NCBI RefSeq assembly: GCF_040675875.1 | Contig: NZ_JBEGII010000001.1 | Coordinates: forward strand, 2,108,001 to 2,172,000 | Direction: 5' to 3' | Source of the DNA: Microbacterium sp. LWO12-1.2 | GTDB lineage: Bacteria; Actinomycetota; Actinomycetes; Actinomycetales; Microbacteriaceae | Length of the DNA: 64,000 bases | Part shown: positions 45,746 to 59,366 of the stretch, piece by piece | Numbering within the stretch: the first letter of the stretch is position 1 | How the letters are laid out: every line of letters begins with the position of its first letter | Notes under the pieces: generated by a model | What the model was told of the DNA's origin: nothing | Database searches by the model: none | The model's input: only the letters and a program-made list of their open reading frames with translations | Program-made: the position numbers and the translations under genes

Positions 45746-45821
45746 CAGAACAGTCTAGTTCGGAGGCGCGGCGCCCCGGACCATCCGCGGGGTTCGTGAC
45801 GGGCCTCCGAGCCACCGCATC

Positions 45822-45919
45822 CAGAGCACAGTTCTGCGGCCAGAGCACAGTTCTGCGGCCCGATCGCCCGATCACGGCCGCAGAAAGTGGGAACGGCCGC
45901 AGAAGGTGCGGCCGTTCCC
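45822..45919. repeat. 19-nt repeats and terminator of asd
   Basis: The unit CAGAGCACAGTTCTGCGGCC occurs twice at 19-nt spacing (45822 and 45841). A second pair with the core CGGCCGCAGAA (45875 and 45894) also has 19-nt spacing and is partly inverted to the first pair. The last repeat forms a 12-bp hairpin (45889-45900 with 45908-45919, 7-nt loop) just 4 nt after the asd stop, which is a good minus-strand terminator. Confidence 0.55.
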
Positions 45920-45922
45920 AGA

Positions 45923-47211
<1,289 letters not shown>

Positions 47212-48492
47212 TCAGCGTCCGGTGCCGGCGTGGATCGTGGCGTCGAACTCGCCGTCGAGACCGTAGGCGGTGTGCACGGTGCGTGCGGCCTCGGCGAGAT
47301 CGTCGCCACGCAGCACGACCGAGATGCGGATCTCGGACGTCGAGATCATCTCGATGTTGATACCCCCGGCCGAGAGGGCCTCGAACAGCACGGCCGAGAC
47401 ACCGGAGTGCGTTCGCATGCCTGCGCCGACCACCGAGAGCTTGCCGATCTGGTCGTCGTGAACGAGGTTCTGGAAACCGACCTCGGTCTGCTCCCCTGCG
47501 AGCGCCTTGAGCGCGGCGGCCGCGTCGGCCTTCGGCACCGTGAAGGAGATGTCCGTGCGGCCGGTGGCCGACACGTTCTGCACGATCATGTCGACGTTGG
47601 CGCCGGACTTGGCGACGATCTTGAAGATCTCGGCGGCCTTGCCCGGAACGTCGGGCACACCGGCGACGGTGATCTTGGCCTGGCTGAAGTCGGTGGCGAC
47701 GCCCGCGACGATCGGTTCTTCCATGTCTGCTCCCTCGGCTTCGCGCGGGTTCTTCATGCCCTCGCCCAGAACGTACGTACCCTCGGACGACGAGAACGTC
47801 GACCGGGCGTGAATGAGGACGCCATGACGGCGTGCGTATTCGACAGCGCGGATGTAGAGCACCTTCGCGCCGTTGGCGGCGAGCTCCAGCATCTCCTCGC
47901 TCGAGATGTGGTCGAGCTTCTGCGCCCGCGGGATCACGCGGGGGTCAGCCGTGAAGATGCCGTCGACGTCGCTGTAGATCTCGCAGACGTCCGCGTCGAG
48001 CGCTGCAGCGAGAGCCACGGCCGTCGTATCGGAGCCGCCGCGTCCGAGCGTGGTGATGTCGCGGGTGTCGCGGTTGAAGCCCTGGAAACCGGCGACGATG
48101 ACGATCGCACCTTCGTCGAGAGCCTCCCGCAGACGCACCGGCGTCACATCGACGATGCGCGCGGCGCCGTGCTGCGAGTCCGTGATCATGCCGGCCTGGC
48201 TGCCGGTGAACGAGCGCGCCTCGAAACCCATGGAGTGGATGGCCATGGCCAGCAGCGCCATCGAGATGCGCTCACCGCTGGAGAGCAGCATGTCGAGTTC
48301 GCGCGGTGCCGGGATGGGCGCGACCTCGTTCGCGAGGTCGAGAAGCTCATCCGTCGTGTCGCCCATCGCGCTGACGGCGACGACCACGTCGTGGCCGGCA
48401 CGGCGCGTGTCGACGATGCGCTTGGCGACGCGCTTGATGCTCTCTGCGTTGGCGACGGACGAGCCGCCGTACTTCTGCACGATGAGGGCCAC
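47212..48492 (-). CDS. lysC: Aspartate kinase
   Basis: 426 residues. The kinase start [13 protein letters not shown] and [10 protein letters not shown] are present, with catalytic [15 protein letters not shown] [16 protein letters not shown]. Two ACT domains (about 265-425) hold the feedback site for lysine and threonine. GTG at 48492 is preferred over GTG at 48498 because AGGGA would overlap the latter. In some actinobacteria a second internal start makes the beta subunit; I could not confirm one here. Confidence 0.94.
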   Translation of the reverse strand: MALIVQKYGGSSVANAESIKRVAKRIVDTRRAGHDVVVAVSAMGDTTDELLDLANEVAPIPAPRELDMLLSSGERISMALLAMAIHSMGFEARSFTGSQAGMITDSQHGAARIVDVTPVRLREALDEGAIVIVAGFQGFNRDTRDITTLGRGGSDTTAVALAAALDADVCEIYSDVDGIFTADPRVIPRAQKLDHISSEEMLELAANGAKVLYIRAVEYARRHGVLIHARSTFSSSEGTYVLGEGMKNPREAEGADMEEPIVAGVATDFSQAKITVAGVPDVPGKAAEIFKIVAKSGANVDMIVQNVSATGRTDISFTVPKADAAAALKALAGEQTEVGFQNLVHDDQIGKLSVVGAGMRTHSGVSAVLFEALSAGGINIEMISTSEIRISVVLRGDDLAEAARTVHTAYGLDGEFDATIHAGTGR

Positions 48493-48511
48493 GATCACTC
48501 CCTGGGATGTC

Positions 48512-48537
48512 GGGCGGATCCGCCCACGCTCATTCTA
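48512..48537 (-). promoter_or_regulatory. lysC promoter and leader hairpin
   Basis: TAGAAT (48532-48537) is a good -10 box on the minus strand, about 40 nt before the lysC start. It would begin transcription near 48525, where the 14-nt perfect palindrome GGGCGGATCCGCCC (48512-48525) forms at the very 5' end of the leader. Confidence 0.4.
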
Positions 48538-48595
48538 CGATCGGCCCATATGCCCCGGTGCGCATGTGACGACGGGCGCGATCACTCGGCTCCGC

Positions 48596-49519
48596 CTACG
48601 GGGCGGGTGGCAGCGGGACGGAGACCGGCGGTGGCGGACGCAGCCTGCCACCCGTGGCGGCGAACCAACAGCCGGCGATGATGAGGGGGAAACCGACGAG
48701 CAACCCCGGCGTGAGCGGCTCGGCGAGGACGAGGGCTCCGAGCAGGATCGCCACGACCGGATTGACATAGGTGAACAGCGGAGCACGCACCGGTCCGACC
48801 TCGCGGATCAGCGCGAAGAACGCCAGGAAGGCCACAGCGGTGCAGATGACCGCGAGTGCCAGCAGCGCGAAGATCGACGGCAGCGTCGGGACCTCGTGCT
48901 GGGTCAACGCACCGATGGGCAGATAGAACACGCCGATCATCAGCAACGAGAGGGTGATGGTGCCCAGCGACGGCACATCGCCGAGCTTGCGTGCGACGAT
49001 GAACGGCGCGATCGCGTAGAGGACCGCGACGAGCAACACCTCACCGGCCGCGAGCAGGCTCATCTCTCCGCCGAACAGTCCGGGACCGGCGACCACGATC
49101 GCGACCCCCAGGAAGCCGACGATCAGCCCGATCGCCCGTGACGGCTTGAGCACCCCGCGATCCCCGCCGCCGAGCGCGATCAGCGCGGCGAACAGCGGAA
49201 CCGTGGCGACGAGCAGTCCGGTCATGCCGGACGGAAGCGTCATCTCGGCATGTCCGAGCAACAGGAACGGTCCCGCCATCTCGACGGCGCCGAAGGCCAG
49301 CACCCAGGGCCAGTGCTTCCACGCGGCGCGCAGAGCGCCGCTGCGGATGGCGAACGGCAAGAGCAGCAGTGCCGCGATGAGGGTGCGGCCCGCGACGATG
49401 GCCGCGGGCGAGATCGACTCGACCGCGATGCTGATGAACAGGTAGGGCACGCCCCACAGCAGGGCCATCGCTCCGAACAGCAGCCATCCTCGGCGGGAGA
49501 ACCCACCGCCGGCGTTCAC
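48596..49519 (-). CDS. EamA-family transporter (drug/metabolite exporter)
   Basis: 307 residues with about ten membrane segments and two EamA repeats. The start WLLFGAMALLWGVPYLFIS and the YVNPVVAILLGALVLAEPL end are typical. The substrate cannot be inferred; it may be amino acids or metabolites. It starts at GTG and lies downstream of recR on the same strand. Confidence 0.88.
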   Translation of the reverse strand: MNAGGGFSRRGWLLFGAMALLWGVPYLFISIAVESISPAAIVAGRTLIAALLLLPFAIRSGALRAAWKHWPWVLAFGAVEMAGPFLLLGHAEMTLPSGMTGLLVATVPLFAALIALGGGDRGVLKPSRAIGLIVGFLGVAIVVAGPGLFGGEMSLLAAGEVLLVAVLYAIAPFIVARKLGDVPSLGTITLSLLMIGVFYLPIGALTQHEVPTLPSIFALLALAVICTAVAFLAFFALIREVGPVRAPLFTYVNPVVAILLGALVLAEPLTPGLLVGFPLIIAGCWFAATGGRLRPPPPVSVPLPPAP

Positions 49520-49553
49520 CGAGTCACCGCGCGCTGAGACGCGACGACGCTGG

Positions 49554-50147
49554 TCACAGGACGCGCCGGCCTTCGAAGGCGCGCCCCAGAGTGACCTCGT
49601 CGGCGTATTCCAGATCGCCTCCCACCGGAAGACCGGATGCGAGACGCGAGACCGTGATCTGCATGGTCGTGAGCAGACGGCTCAGGTAGCTGGCCGTCGC
49701 TTCGCCCTCGAGGTTCGGGTTCGTGGCGAGGATGACCTCCTGCACCGTGCCGTCGGCGAGGCGCGTCATCAGCTGGGTGATGCGCAGGTCGTCGGGTCCG
49801 ACGCCGGCGATCGGGCTGATCGCCCCGCCGAGCACGTGATACAGCCCGCGGAACTCCCGGGTGCGCTCGATCGCCGAGACGTCCTTGGCATCTTCCACGA
49901 CGCAGATCAGCGTCTGGTTGCGTCGCGGGTCACGGCAGATGGCGCAGCGATCCTGCTCGGACACGTTGCCGCACACGTCGCAGAACTTCACGCGATCGCG
50001 GATGTCGCGGAGCAGCTCCGACAGGCGCGCGACATCGAAGGTCGGTGTCTGCAGGATGTGGAACGCGATCCGCTGTGCGGACTTCGGGCCGATGCCCGGA
50101 AGACGACCGAACTCGTCGATCAGTTCCTGAACGATGCCGTCGTACAT
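49554..50147 (-). CDS. recR: Recombination mediator protein RecR
   Basis: 197 residues. The helix-hairpin-helix start [17 protein letters not shown], the zinc-binding CDVCGN and CAICRD quartet, and the Toprim [14 protein letters not shown] are present. It helps load RecA at gaps. The ATG shares an A with the dnaX stop (TGATG), a common translational coupling in this pair. Confidence 0.95.
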   Translation of the reverse strand: MYDGIVQELIDEFGRLPGIGPKSAQRIAFHILQTPTFDVARLSELLRDIRDRVKFCDVCGNVSEQDRCAICRDPRRNQTLICVVEDAKDVSAIERTREFRGLYHVLGGAISPIAGVGPDDLRITQLMTRLADGTVQEVILATNPNLEGEATASYLSRLLTTMQITVSRLASGLPVGGDLEYADEVTLGRAFEGRRVL

Positions 50148-52570
50148 CAGGCGAACCTCGTCGGGGGCTCATAGGGCTCTTCGCGCACGAACGTCGCGCC
50201 GAGCACCTGGCGGATCACGGCCTCACCGTAGCGCTGCACTCCGCCCACGGTGGGGGCGCGCTCAGTGACGGTCGGAGTGGGTGCGGAACGGGGCGCCGGC
50301 GGCGCGACCGTCCGTGGAGCGGCGCTCTGGGCAACTGTCTGCGCAGGGTTCTGCGCGGAGTTCTGGACAGGACCCCGGGCGGACGGGAGCGGCGCGGACG
50401 ATGCGCCTCGCGTCGAAGCCCCCTGGCCCTGTGACGGCGCCGGCTCGTACGAGGGATCGTACGGCGGCTCATCGTCGAAGTACGGTACGTCGTCGTCGCC
50501 GGGAAGGGGCGGCTCCCCTCTGTCGACACCACCGTCGACAGGGGGCGTCGGTGCGGATGCTTCCGCTTCGACCTCTTCGGGCTCTTCGTCGACCGGCAGC
50601 GGCGCCTGGGGGGCACTGAGCGGCGCTCCTCCTGGTTCGCCCGCGGGGATCGGCGCGACCGCCCACTCGGTGACCGCAGGCGCGGAGGAGCCGTGCGACT
50701 GCGGACGAGAGGGAGCGGGAGCTGACGACTTCGCGGCCGGCGCGGCTGAGTCCTTCGACGCGGCCGAGTCCCTAGATGGGGCTGAGTCCTTCGACGCGGC
50801 TAAGTTCTTCGGAGTCGCAGCGTTGTTCGGAGCCGCACCGTTCGGCGGTGCCGAGGATCCTGCCGGAGCCCCCGACGACCCCGCAGCGGGCAACGGTGCC
50901 GGCAGGTACTTCACGCGCACGCCGAGCTCCTGCTCGATCGCGGTACGCAGGTGATCGGAGGTGCCGGCGCCGGGCGTGGTGCCCTTGAACTTGCCGACAT
51001 CGTGCTGGCTGGCGAACCCGAGCGTGAGCACCTCGGTATCGGTGTCATAGGCCAACGGCTGCACGGTGGTGACGACCAGCCACGACGTGCGGCTGATGGT
51101 CTCGAGCCGCGCGAGCACCGCAGGCCAGACCGCCGTGATGCGAGCGAAGGTGACCGGACCGGTCGGCGCGGCGACAGGCTCCGGAACCGGTGCGGCTGCT
51201 TCGACCTCGGCAGCCGCCGGGGCGACGACCGGTGCCTCATCAACCGCGGGAGCCGCCGGTGTGGGAGCCGCCGGCGTCGATACCGGTGCATCCGTGGGCT
51301 GAGCCGCCGGAGCCGCCGGGGACGGAGCGTGCGTCGCCTGAGCCACAGCAGCCGGCGGGGCAGACTGCGCCTGCGGGAGGCCTGCTGCCGTGGTGCGTGC
51401 GGCCGGAGCGGCCGCAGGCGCCGAGGCCACCGCCGGAGCCGAGGCATCCGCAGACGCCGCGGCGAGAACGCGCGCGACCATGAGCTCGAGGTGCAGGCGC
51501 GGCGAGGTCGCACCCGACATGTCGTCGAGCGCGGCACTGACGACGTCGGCGGTGCGCGACAGGCGCGCGGCACCGAACCCCTGCGCCTGACCGCGCATGC
51601 GCTCGAGCTCGTCGTCGGCGATGCCGCGGAGCACGGCAGATGCACCGCTTCCGACGGCGGCGATCACGATGAGGTCGCGCAGACGCTCGAGCAGATCGTC
51701 GACGAAGCGACGCGGATCCTGACCGGTCTGCACCACACGATCGATCGCGGGGAACGCGGCAGCCGCATCTGCGGCCGCCAGCGCGTCGACGATCTCGTCG
51801 AGCAGGGCGCCGTGGGTGTAGCCGAGCAGAGCAACGGCGCGCGCGTAGCCCACAGTGACCGTGGGCGAATCGGCGGGGGCGTCGGAACCGGCGATCAGCT
51901 GGTCGAGCAGCGACAGCGTGTCACGCGGCGAGCCGCCACCGGCACGGACGACGAGCGGCAGCACACCCTGCTCCACGAGCACGCCCTCTTCGGTGCAGAG
52001 CTTCTCGACGTACTCAAGCATCGCCGCAGGCGGCACGAGCCGGAACGGGTAGTGGTGTGTGCGCGAGCGGATGGTGCCCAGGACCTTCTCGGGCTCGGTG
52101 GTCGCGAAGATGAACTTCACGTGCTCCGGCGGTTCTTCGACGAGCTTGAGCAGCGCGTTGAACCCCTGCGGGGTGACCATGTGCGCCTCGTCGAGGATGA
52201 AGATCTTGTACCGGTCGCGGCTCGGGGCGAAGGTCGCGCGCTCGCGCAGGTCGCGGGCGTCGTCGACACCGTTGTGGCTGGCAGCGTCGATCTCGACCAC
52301 GTCGAGCGATCCACCGCCCGCGCGAGAGAGCTCCACGCAGCTCGGGCAGGTCCCGCACGGCACGTCGGTCGGCCCTTCCGCGCAGTTCAGGCAGCGCGCG
52401 AGGATACGGGCGGAGGTCGTCTTGCCGCAGCCGCGCGGCCCGGAGAACAGATAGGCATGACCGACGCGGTCACCGCGCAGGGCCGTCATCAGTGGATCGG
52501 TCACCTGGGACTGCCCGATCATCTCGCCGAACGTCTCGGGGCGGTAGCGGCGGTAGAGGGCTGTGGTCAC
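50147..52570 (-). CDS. dnaX: DNA polymerase III subunits gamma and tau
   Basis: 807 residues. Walker [11 protein letters not shown], Walker [10 protein letters not shown], the clamp-loader zinc-binding [19 protein letters not shown] and sensor motifs are in the first 350 residues. The rest is a long Ala/Pro-rich region including a 6-residue repeat of SKDSAP type encoded by an 18-nt period at about 50735-50830. TAGGCT is exactly 6 nt before the GTG start. I see no clear frameshift site for a gamma form. Confidence 0.93.
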   Translation of the reverse strand: MTTALYRRYRPETFGEMIGQSQVTDPLMTALRGDRVGHAYLFSGPRGCGKTTSARILARCLNCAEGPTDVPCGTCPSCVELSRAGGGSLDVVEIDAASHNGVDDARDLRERATFAPSRDRYKIFILDEAHMVTPQGFNALLKLVEEPPEHVKFIFATTEPEKVLGTIRSRTHHYPFRLVPPAAMLEYVEKLCTEEGVLVEQGVLPLVVRAGGGSPRDTLSLLDQLIAGSDAPADSPTVTVGYARAVALLGYTHGALLDEIVDALAAADAAAAFPAIDRVVQTGQDPRRFVDDLLERLRDLIVIAAVGSGASAVLRGIADDELERMRGQAQGFGAARLSRTADVVSAALDDMSGATSPRLHLELMVARVLAAASADASAPAVASAPAAAPAARTTAAGLPQAQSAPPAAVAQATHAPSPAAPAAQPTDAPVSTPAAPTPAAPAVDEAPVVAPAAAEVEAAAPVPEPVAAPTGPVTFARITAVWPAVLARLETISRTSWLVVTTVQPLAYDTDTEVLTLGFASQHDVGKFKGTTPGAGTSDHLRTAIEQELGVRVKYLPAPLPAAGSSGAPAGSSAPPNGAAPNNAATPKNLAASKDSAPSRDSAASKDSAAPAAKSSAPAPSRPQSHGSSAPAVTEWAVAPIPAGEPGGAPLSAPQAPLPVDEEPEEVEAEASAPTPPVDGGVDRGEPPLPGDDDVPYFDDEPPYDPSYEPAPSQGQGASTRGASSAPLPSARGPVQNSAQNPAQTVAQSAAPRTVAPPAPRSAPTPTVTERAPTVGGVQRYGEAVIRQVLGATFVREEPYEPPTRFA

Positions 52571-52623
52571 CTCAACAGCCTACGGCGTGCCACGGACGTT
52601 CGGCGGGCTCCGACGTTCACCTC

Positions 52624-55134
52624 TCAGTCGATGGGCTCGATCACCGGGATCGCGGTCGTGATCACGGGGACGGACGCCGACAGGCGGGTGCCGTCCTCGC
52701 GACGGGCGTCTGCGAACTGCCGCAGGGTCGGGCGTCCGGGGATCAGCGGTCCCTGGTCAGCGAGCGGCACGACGACCTCGGCGTCGGCGGTGGCGATGTA
52801 CGCCTCGCCGCGCACCGTGAACGGCACCGGATCGCCGGAGCGCACCTGCACCCGCAGCTCGTCCTTGGTGATCGTCACCTGCACAGCGGACCCCTGCCAC
52901 TGCAGCGGGTACGACAGCGACGGCCATCCGGCGGGGAGCCGCGGATCGAAGCTGAGCTCCCCTGCGTAGTCGCGCATGCCGCCGAAGCCGCACACCAGCG
53001 CCGTCCACACGCCACCGGCCGATGCCACGTGCACGCCATCCGCCGCGTTGTGGTGCAGGTCGTGCAGGTCGACGAACAGAGACTGCGAGAAGTACTCCAG
53101 AGCGAGGTCCTGGTAGCCGACCTCGGCCGCGAGGATCGACTGCACCACGGCAGACAGCGTCGAGTCGCCCGTGGTCAGCGGATCGTAGTAGTCGAAGTCC
53201 GCGCGCTTCTCCTCTGGCGAGAAATGGTTGCCCTGCAGGAACAGCGCGAGCACGACATCCGCCTGCTTCAAGACCTGGAAGCGGTAGATCACGAGGGGGT
53301 GGAAGTGCAACAGCAGCGGGCGCTGCGAATCGGGCGTGTGCGCCAGGTCCCAGACCTCGCGCTCGAGGAAGAGCGAGTCCTGCGGGTGGATTCCGAGGGC
53401 TTCGCTGTAGGGGATAAACATGGCCTCGGCCGCGCGCTCCCATGCGTCGGCTTCGCCCTCGCCGAGCCCCGTGCGTTCGACCAGCAGGGCATAGTCCTCG
53501 GGGTAGCTCTCGGCGATCTCGCGCACGATACGGCTGGCGTAGCGCAGGTTGTAGCGCGCCATGACGTTCGTGTAGAGGTTGTCGTTCACCACCGTCGTGT
53601 ACTCGTCCGGGCCGGTCACGCCGTGGATGTGGAAGGTCTGGATGCCGTCATCCGCACCGACCTCCTCGACCAGGCGCGAGCTGCGCCAGAAGCCCAGCGT
53701 CGCCCACAGGCGCGCGGTCTCGACCGCGACATCCGCGCCTTCCCTGCGCAGGAACTCCTCGTCGCCCGTGGCACGCACGTACTTGCCCAGCGCGAAGCTG
53801 ACGTCGGCGTTGATGTGGTACTGCGCGGTGCCGGCGGCGTAGTAGGCCGAGGCCTCCTCGCCGTTGATCGTGCGCCACGGGAACAGGGCGCCGGCCTCGT
53901 TGAGCTGCGCGGCGCGACGGCGCGCGGCCGGCAACATGTGCACGCGGGCGCGCAGGGCGTTGCGCGCCCACTGCGGCGACGTGTACGTGAGGAACGGGAG
54001 CACGTAGATCTCGGTGTCCCAGAAGTAGTGGCCGCTGTAGCCCGAGCCGGAGACGCCCTTCGCGGGCACACCGGTGCCGTCAGCGCGCGCCGAGGCCTGG
54101 GCGAGCTGGAACAGGCACCAGCGTGTGGCCTGCTGCAGGTCGTCGCGACCGCCGATCTGCACGTCGCTGCGCTCCCAGAACGCGGCCAGCCACTCCTGCT
54201 GACGCTGGAACTGCGTCTGGACACCCTCGACGATCACGCGGTCCAGCGACCGGCGGCAGCGGTCGACGAGCTCACGCGGCGGCACACCACGCGAGGTGTG
54301 ATAGCTCACGAGCTTCGTGACGTGGATCGGGACCCCGGCCTTCGCCTGCACCCGGAACACGTTCTTGGCGATGTCGGCTTCGATCAGCGTGCGAGCGTTG
54401 TACTCGTTCTCGGTCTCGATGATGTGATCGGCCACGACGGCGACCGTCATCCCGGAATCGGCGACCTGGTACGACAGCGCTGAGCGCAGTCCGTCCTGCC
54501 AGTGCTCGGCCGGCTCGAGCACCCTGTCGGCAATCTTCTCGGCCTTGCGCGGGTCGAATCCGGCCGGCTTCTTGGCCGCGGCCGGCGTGCCGGCGTAGAC
54601 CCCGGCGCCGTCCTGACGGTTCAGCAGCTGGCAGCTGATCGTGACGGGGGCGTCGGAGTTCTCGACGACGACCTCCAGGCGGAGCACCGCGAGGTGGCGC
54701 TCCTGGAAGCTCACGATGCGCTCGTCGCGGATGCGCACGCGCTTGCCAGACGGCGTCTCCCAGACCACGATGCGCTCGAGCACACCCGTGCGCATGTCGA
54801 GCGTGCGGCGGTACTCGCGCACATCGGCGACGTCGAACGAGATCGGCTCGTCGTCCACGTAGACGCGCATGACCTTCGCATCCGGCGCGTTGACGATGGT
54901 CTGGCCGACCTCGGCGAAGCCGTATGCCTGCTCCGCGTGGCGGATCGGCCAGGTCTCGTGCAGTCCGTTGATGAACGTGCCGTGCTCGTGCGCGCCTCGT
55001 CCTTCGATGTGGTTGCCGCGCAGGCCGAGGTAGCCGTTGCCGACGGAGAACAGCGTCTCGCCGACGCCCTCCTCCGAATAGCGCGTCTCGACGAGACGCC
55101 ACGGGTCGACGGGGAAGCGGTCGCGGTCGATCAT
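52624..55134 (-). CDS. Glycoside hydrolase family 65 phosphorylase
   Basis: 836 residues of the trehalose/maltose/kojibiose phosphorylase group. It has FSVGNGYLGLRGN near the N-terminus, YWDTEIYVLP-like GHYFWDTEIYVLPF, the catalytic-acid motif TGPDEYTTVVNDN, and a C-terminal beta-sandwich. It should cleave an alpha-glucosyl disaccharide with phosphate to beta-glucose 1-phosphate. The disaccharide is unclear. The ATG overlaps the upstream phosphoglucomutase stop. Confidence 0.9.
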   Translation of the reverse strand: MIDRDRFPVDPWRLVETRYSEEGVGETLFSVGNGYLGLRGNHIEGRGAHEHGTFINGLHETWPIRHAEQAYGFAEVGQTIVNAPDAKVMRVYVDDEPISFDVADVREYRRTLDMRTGVLERIVVWETPSGKRVRIRDERIVSFQERHLAVLRLEVVVENSDAPVTISCQLLNRQDGAGVYAGTPAAAKKPAGFDPRKAEKIADRVLEPAEHWQDGLRSALSYQVADSGMTVAVVADHIIETENEYNARTLIEADIAKNVFRVQAKAGVPIHVTKLVSYHTSRGVPPRELVDRCRRSLDRVIVEGVQTQFQRQQEWLAAFWERSDVQIGGRDDLQQATRWCLFQLAQASARADGTGVPAKGVSGSGYSGHYFWDTEIYVLPFLTYTSPQWARNALRARVHMLPAARRRAAQLNEAGALFPWRTINGEEASAYYAAGTAQYHINADVSFALGKYVRATGDEEFLRREGADVAVETARLWATLGFWRSSRLVEEVGADDGIQTFHIHGVTGPDEYTTVVNDNLYTNVMARYNLRYASRIVREIAESYPEDYALLVERTGLGEGEADAWERAAEAMFIPYSEALGIHPQDSLFLEREVWDLAHTPDSQRPLLLHFHPLVIYRFQVLKQADVVLALFLQGNHFSPEEKRADFDYYDPLTTGDSTLSAVVQSILAAEVGYQDLALEYFSQSLFVDLHDLHHNAADGVHVASAGGVWTALVCGFGGMRDYAGELSFDPRLPAGWPSLSYPLQWQGSAVQVTITKDELRVQVRSGDPVPFTVRGEAYIATADAEVVVPLADQGPLIPGRPTLRQFADARREDGTRLSASVPVITTAIPVIEPID

Positions 55135-55937
55135 GCGGTCTCCGTGGTGAGGTTCGGGTTGAGCGGGAGGAAACGGGAGAGATCGTCGACGACGACCGTC
55201 GCGCCGGATGCGCGCAGTGCGTCGGCACCGGAGCCACGGTCGACACCGATGACGTCGGCGAACCCGGCCGCGGCAGCGGAGGCCACGCCCGAGGTGGCGT
55301 CCTCCACCGCGATGCTGCGCGCAGGGTCGACACCGAGGTTCTCCGCGCCGGCGCGGAACATGTCGGCAGCGGGCTTCGAGGCGAGGTCATCGCGCTCGGC
55401 GACGACACCGTCGACGACCACTCGGAAGTAGGAGCGGAGGCCGGCGGCGGCCAGCACCTCTTCGGCGTTCTTCGAGCTCGACACCACTCCGAGCGGCACT
55501 CCGGCGTCGTGCAGCCCCTGCACGACGGCGAGCGAGCCCGGGTACGGGGCGATGCCCTCCGCACGCAGCGAGGCGGCGAACGCGGCGTTCTTGCGGTTGC
55601 CGATGCCGCAGATCGTCTCGGCCTCCGGCGCATCGTCGACATCACCCCACGGCACCTCGACGTTGCGGCTGTGCAGCAGGCTGGCGACGCCGTCGTAGCG
55701 CTTCTTGCCATCGACGTAGTCGTAGTAGTCGGCATCCGAGTAGGCGGGCGTGATCCCCCACTGCGCGAACACCTGATCGAACACGACCTTCCAGGCGCGC
55801 ATGTGCACCTCGGCGGTCGGGGTGAGCACGCCGTCGAGGTCGAACAGCACGCCATCCGCGGCGAGCAGATCGGGAAGGGCTTCGGGCACAGGAGCCTCCA
55901 GGAGAAGGGGCGAAAGGTCGGCACCTCTCCGTGCCAC
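55131..55937 (-). CDS. Beta-phosphoglucomutase-type HAD hydrolase
   Basis: 268 residues. Motif I GVLFDLDGVLTPTAEVH, the cap segment and motif II VVSSSKNAEEV, with IAVEDATSGVASAAAAG near the C-terminus, are typical of the beta-PGM clade. It would convert the beta-glucose 1-phosphate from the adjacent GH65 enzyme into glucose 6-phosphate. TACGCT is exactly 6 nt before its GTG start. Confidence 0.88.
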   Translation of the reverse strand: MARRGADLSPLLLEAPVPEALPDLLAADGVLFDLDGVLTPTAEVHMRAWKVVFDQVFAQWGITPAYSDADYYDYVDGKKRYDGVASLLHSRNVEVPWGDVDDAPEAETICGIGNRKNAAFAASLRAEGIAPYPGSLAVVQGLHDAGVPLGVVSSSKNAEEVLAAAGLRSYFRVVVDGVVAERDDLASKPAADMFRAGAENLGVDPARSIAVEDATSGVASAAAAGFADVIGVDRGSGADALRASGATVVVDDLSRFLPLNPNLTTETA

Positions 55938-55993
55938 TGTGCCAGCGTAGTTGCCGAGTGCCGTCGGGGGTAACCCCTCGGATGAGCGGTTGT

Positions 55994-57210
<1,217 letters not shown>

Positions 57211-57214
<4 letters not shown>

Positions 57215-59328
57215 ACCGCCCCTCCCTGGGCCTGGATCGCGGTGATCGCGACGGTGTTCACGATGTCGTCGACCAGCGCTCCGCGGGAGAGGTCGTTGAT
57301 CGGCTTGTTCAGCCCCTGCAGCACCGGGCCGATCGCCACGGCACCCGCCGAGCGCTGCACGGCCTTGTAGGTGTTGTTCCCCGTGTTGAGGTCGGGGAAC
57401 ACGAACACGGTCGCGCGCCCTGCGACTGCGGAGTCGGGCAGTTTCGCCTTCGCGACCGCGGCGTCCGCCGCCGCGTCGTACTGGATCGGGCCTTCGACCG
57501 GCAGCTCGGGCGCCCGCTCGCGCACGAGGGCGGTGGCCTCGCGCACCTTGTCGACGTCGGCGCCGGAACCGGACTCCCCGGTCGAGTACGACAGCATCGC
57601 CACACGCGGGTCGATGCCGAACTGGCGCGCGGTGGCCGCAGAGGAGATCGCGATATCAGCGAGCTGCACGCTGGTTGGATCCGGGATCACGGCGCAGTCG
57701 CCGTAGACGAGCACGCGATCGGCGAGCGCCATCAGGAAGACGCTCGAGACGACCTTCACGCCCGGCTTGGTCTTGATGATCTCGAACGAGGGCCGGATCG
57801 TGTGCGCGGTGGTGTGCGCGGCCCCGGAGACCATGCCGTCCGCGAGTCCGAGGTGCACCATCATGGTGCCGAAGTACGACACATCGGTCACGGTGTCTGC
57901 CGCCTGGGACACCGTGATGCCCTTGTGGGCGCGCAGCCGGGCATACTCCTCGGCGAAGCGCTGCACGAGCTCCGGATCGTGCGGGCTGACGACCTGGGCG
58001 CCGGAGATGTCGATCCCCAGCTCGATCGCACGGGCACGGATGGCCCGCTCATCGCCGAGGATCGTGAGATCCGCGACCTCTCGGGCGATCAGGGTGGCCG
58101 CGGCGCGCAGGATGCGGTCGTCATCGCCCTCGGGAAGCACGATGCGCCGCCGATCGGCGCGCGCCCGCTCGATCAGACCGTACTCGAACATCAGCGGCGT
58201 CACGACCCGCGACTCCGCGAGCCCGAGCTGGGTGGTCAGCGAGGTGTAGTCCACGTGGGTCTGGAAGAGCCCGAGCGCGCGGTCGTAGCGGCCCCGCGAA
58301 TCCGGGGAGATGCGTCCGCGCGCGCCCATCACCCGCACGGCGGTGTCGTACGTGCCGAGGTCGGTCGCGATGATCGGCACCGTCGACGAGAAGCCGTCGA
58401 GCAGCCGCACGATCGGCTCCGGCAGAGGGAATGGTCCGTTCAGGATGATGCCGGCCACGCGGGGGAAGGTGCCGGAGGCATCGGCGAGAAGCGTCGCGAG
58501 CAGCACCTCGGTGCGATCGGCGGGGATCACCACGACCGCCTCCTCGGTCAGCCGCGGCAGCACGTTCACCATCGACATTCCCGCCACCACGATCGTCAGG
58601 GCCTCACGCCCGAGCCGGTCCGCGTCTCCCTTGATCAGGCGTCCATCCACGGCCGACAGGATGCCGCGGATCGACGGGGCCACCAGCGTGCGGTCCTCCG
58701 GGATCGCCCACACCGGGGTCTCCTTCTGCGGACGGATACCCCGGACCGCGGCGATGATGTCGTCCAGCGCCTCAGGGTCGGCACGGTTCACGATGACCGC
58801 GAACAGCTCTGCGCGCTCCGCGTCGAGCTCGGCGAGGGCGAGTGCCGCGATCTGACCGACAGCCCCGGCGACGCGCGCCGTGGTGGTACCGAGCTGCTCG
58901 GCCTGACGCTGCTGGTCTCGACCGCTGAGCACGAGCAGCACGGGGGCGCCGAGGTTGGCGGCGATGCGGGAGTTGAACCCGAGCTCGGCAGGGCTCGCGA
59001 CATCCGTGTAGTCGCTGCCGATGATCACGACAGCGTCGCACTGCGCCTCGACGGCTTTGAAACGCGAGACGATCGTCGACAGCGCCGCTTCCGGATCGTG
59101 GCGCACATCGTCGTAGGTGACGCCGATGCAGTCCTCGTAGTCGAGGTGCACCCCGTCATGCGCGAGCAGCAGCTCGAGGATCTCGTCGCGCTCGGCGACC
59201 GAGCGGGCGATCGGGCGGAAGACCCCGACGCGGGGGCTGACGCGCATCAGCGCATCGAGAACTCCGAGCGCGATCGTGGACTTGCCGGTATGACCTTCGG
59301 CCGAGGTGATGTAGATGCTCCGCGCCAC
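57211..59328 (-). CDS. pta: Phosphate acetyltransferase (long, Pta type)
   Basis: 705 residues, the long form with an N-terminal P-loop-like and DRTGG domain before the PTA domain. SAEGHTGKSTIALGVLD at the start, and GAAHTTAHTIRPSFEII and PDLNTGNNTYKAVQRSAGA in the catalytic domain, are visible. It converts acetyl-CoA to acetyl phosphate. TAAGCT is exactly 6 nt before the GTG start. Confidence 0.95.
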
Positions 59329-59366
59329 CCCTTCAGCTTAGGCGGGTCGCGTGGAGGGCGCGCCGG

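Noticed and set aside
45822-45905. Four spaced short repeats that could suggest a CRISPR array.
   Set aside because: Units are too short and spacings too small and constant, part of the repeats are inverted, and no cas genes lie in the window.
50735-50830. Short tandem repeats in dnaX as a possible array or mobile element.
   Set aside because: They encode an in-frame six-residue low-complexity repeat in the Ala/Pro-rich tail and have no other features.
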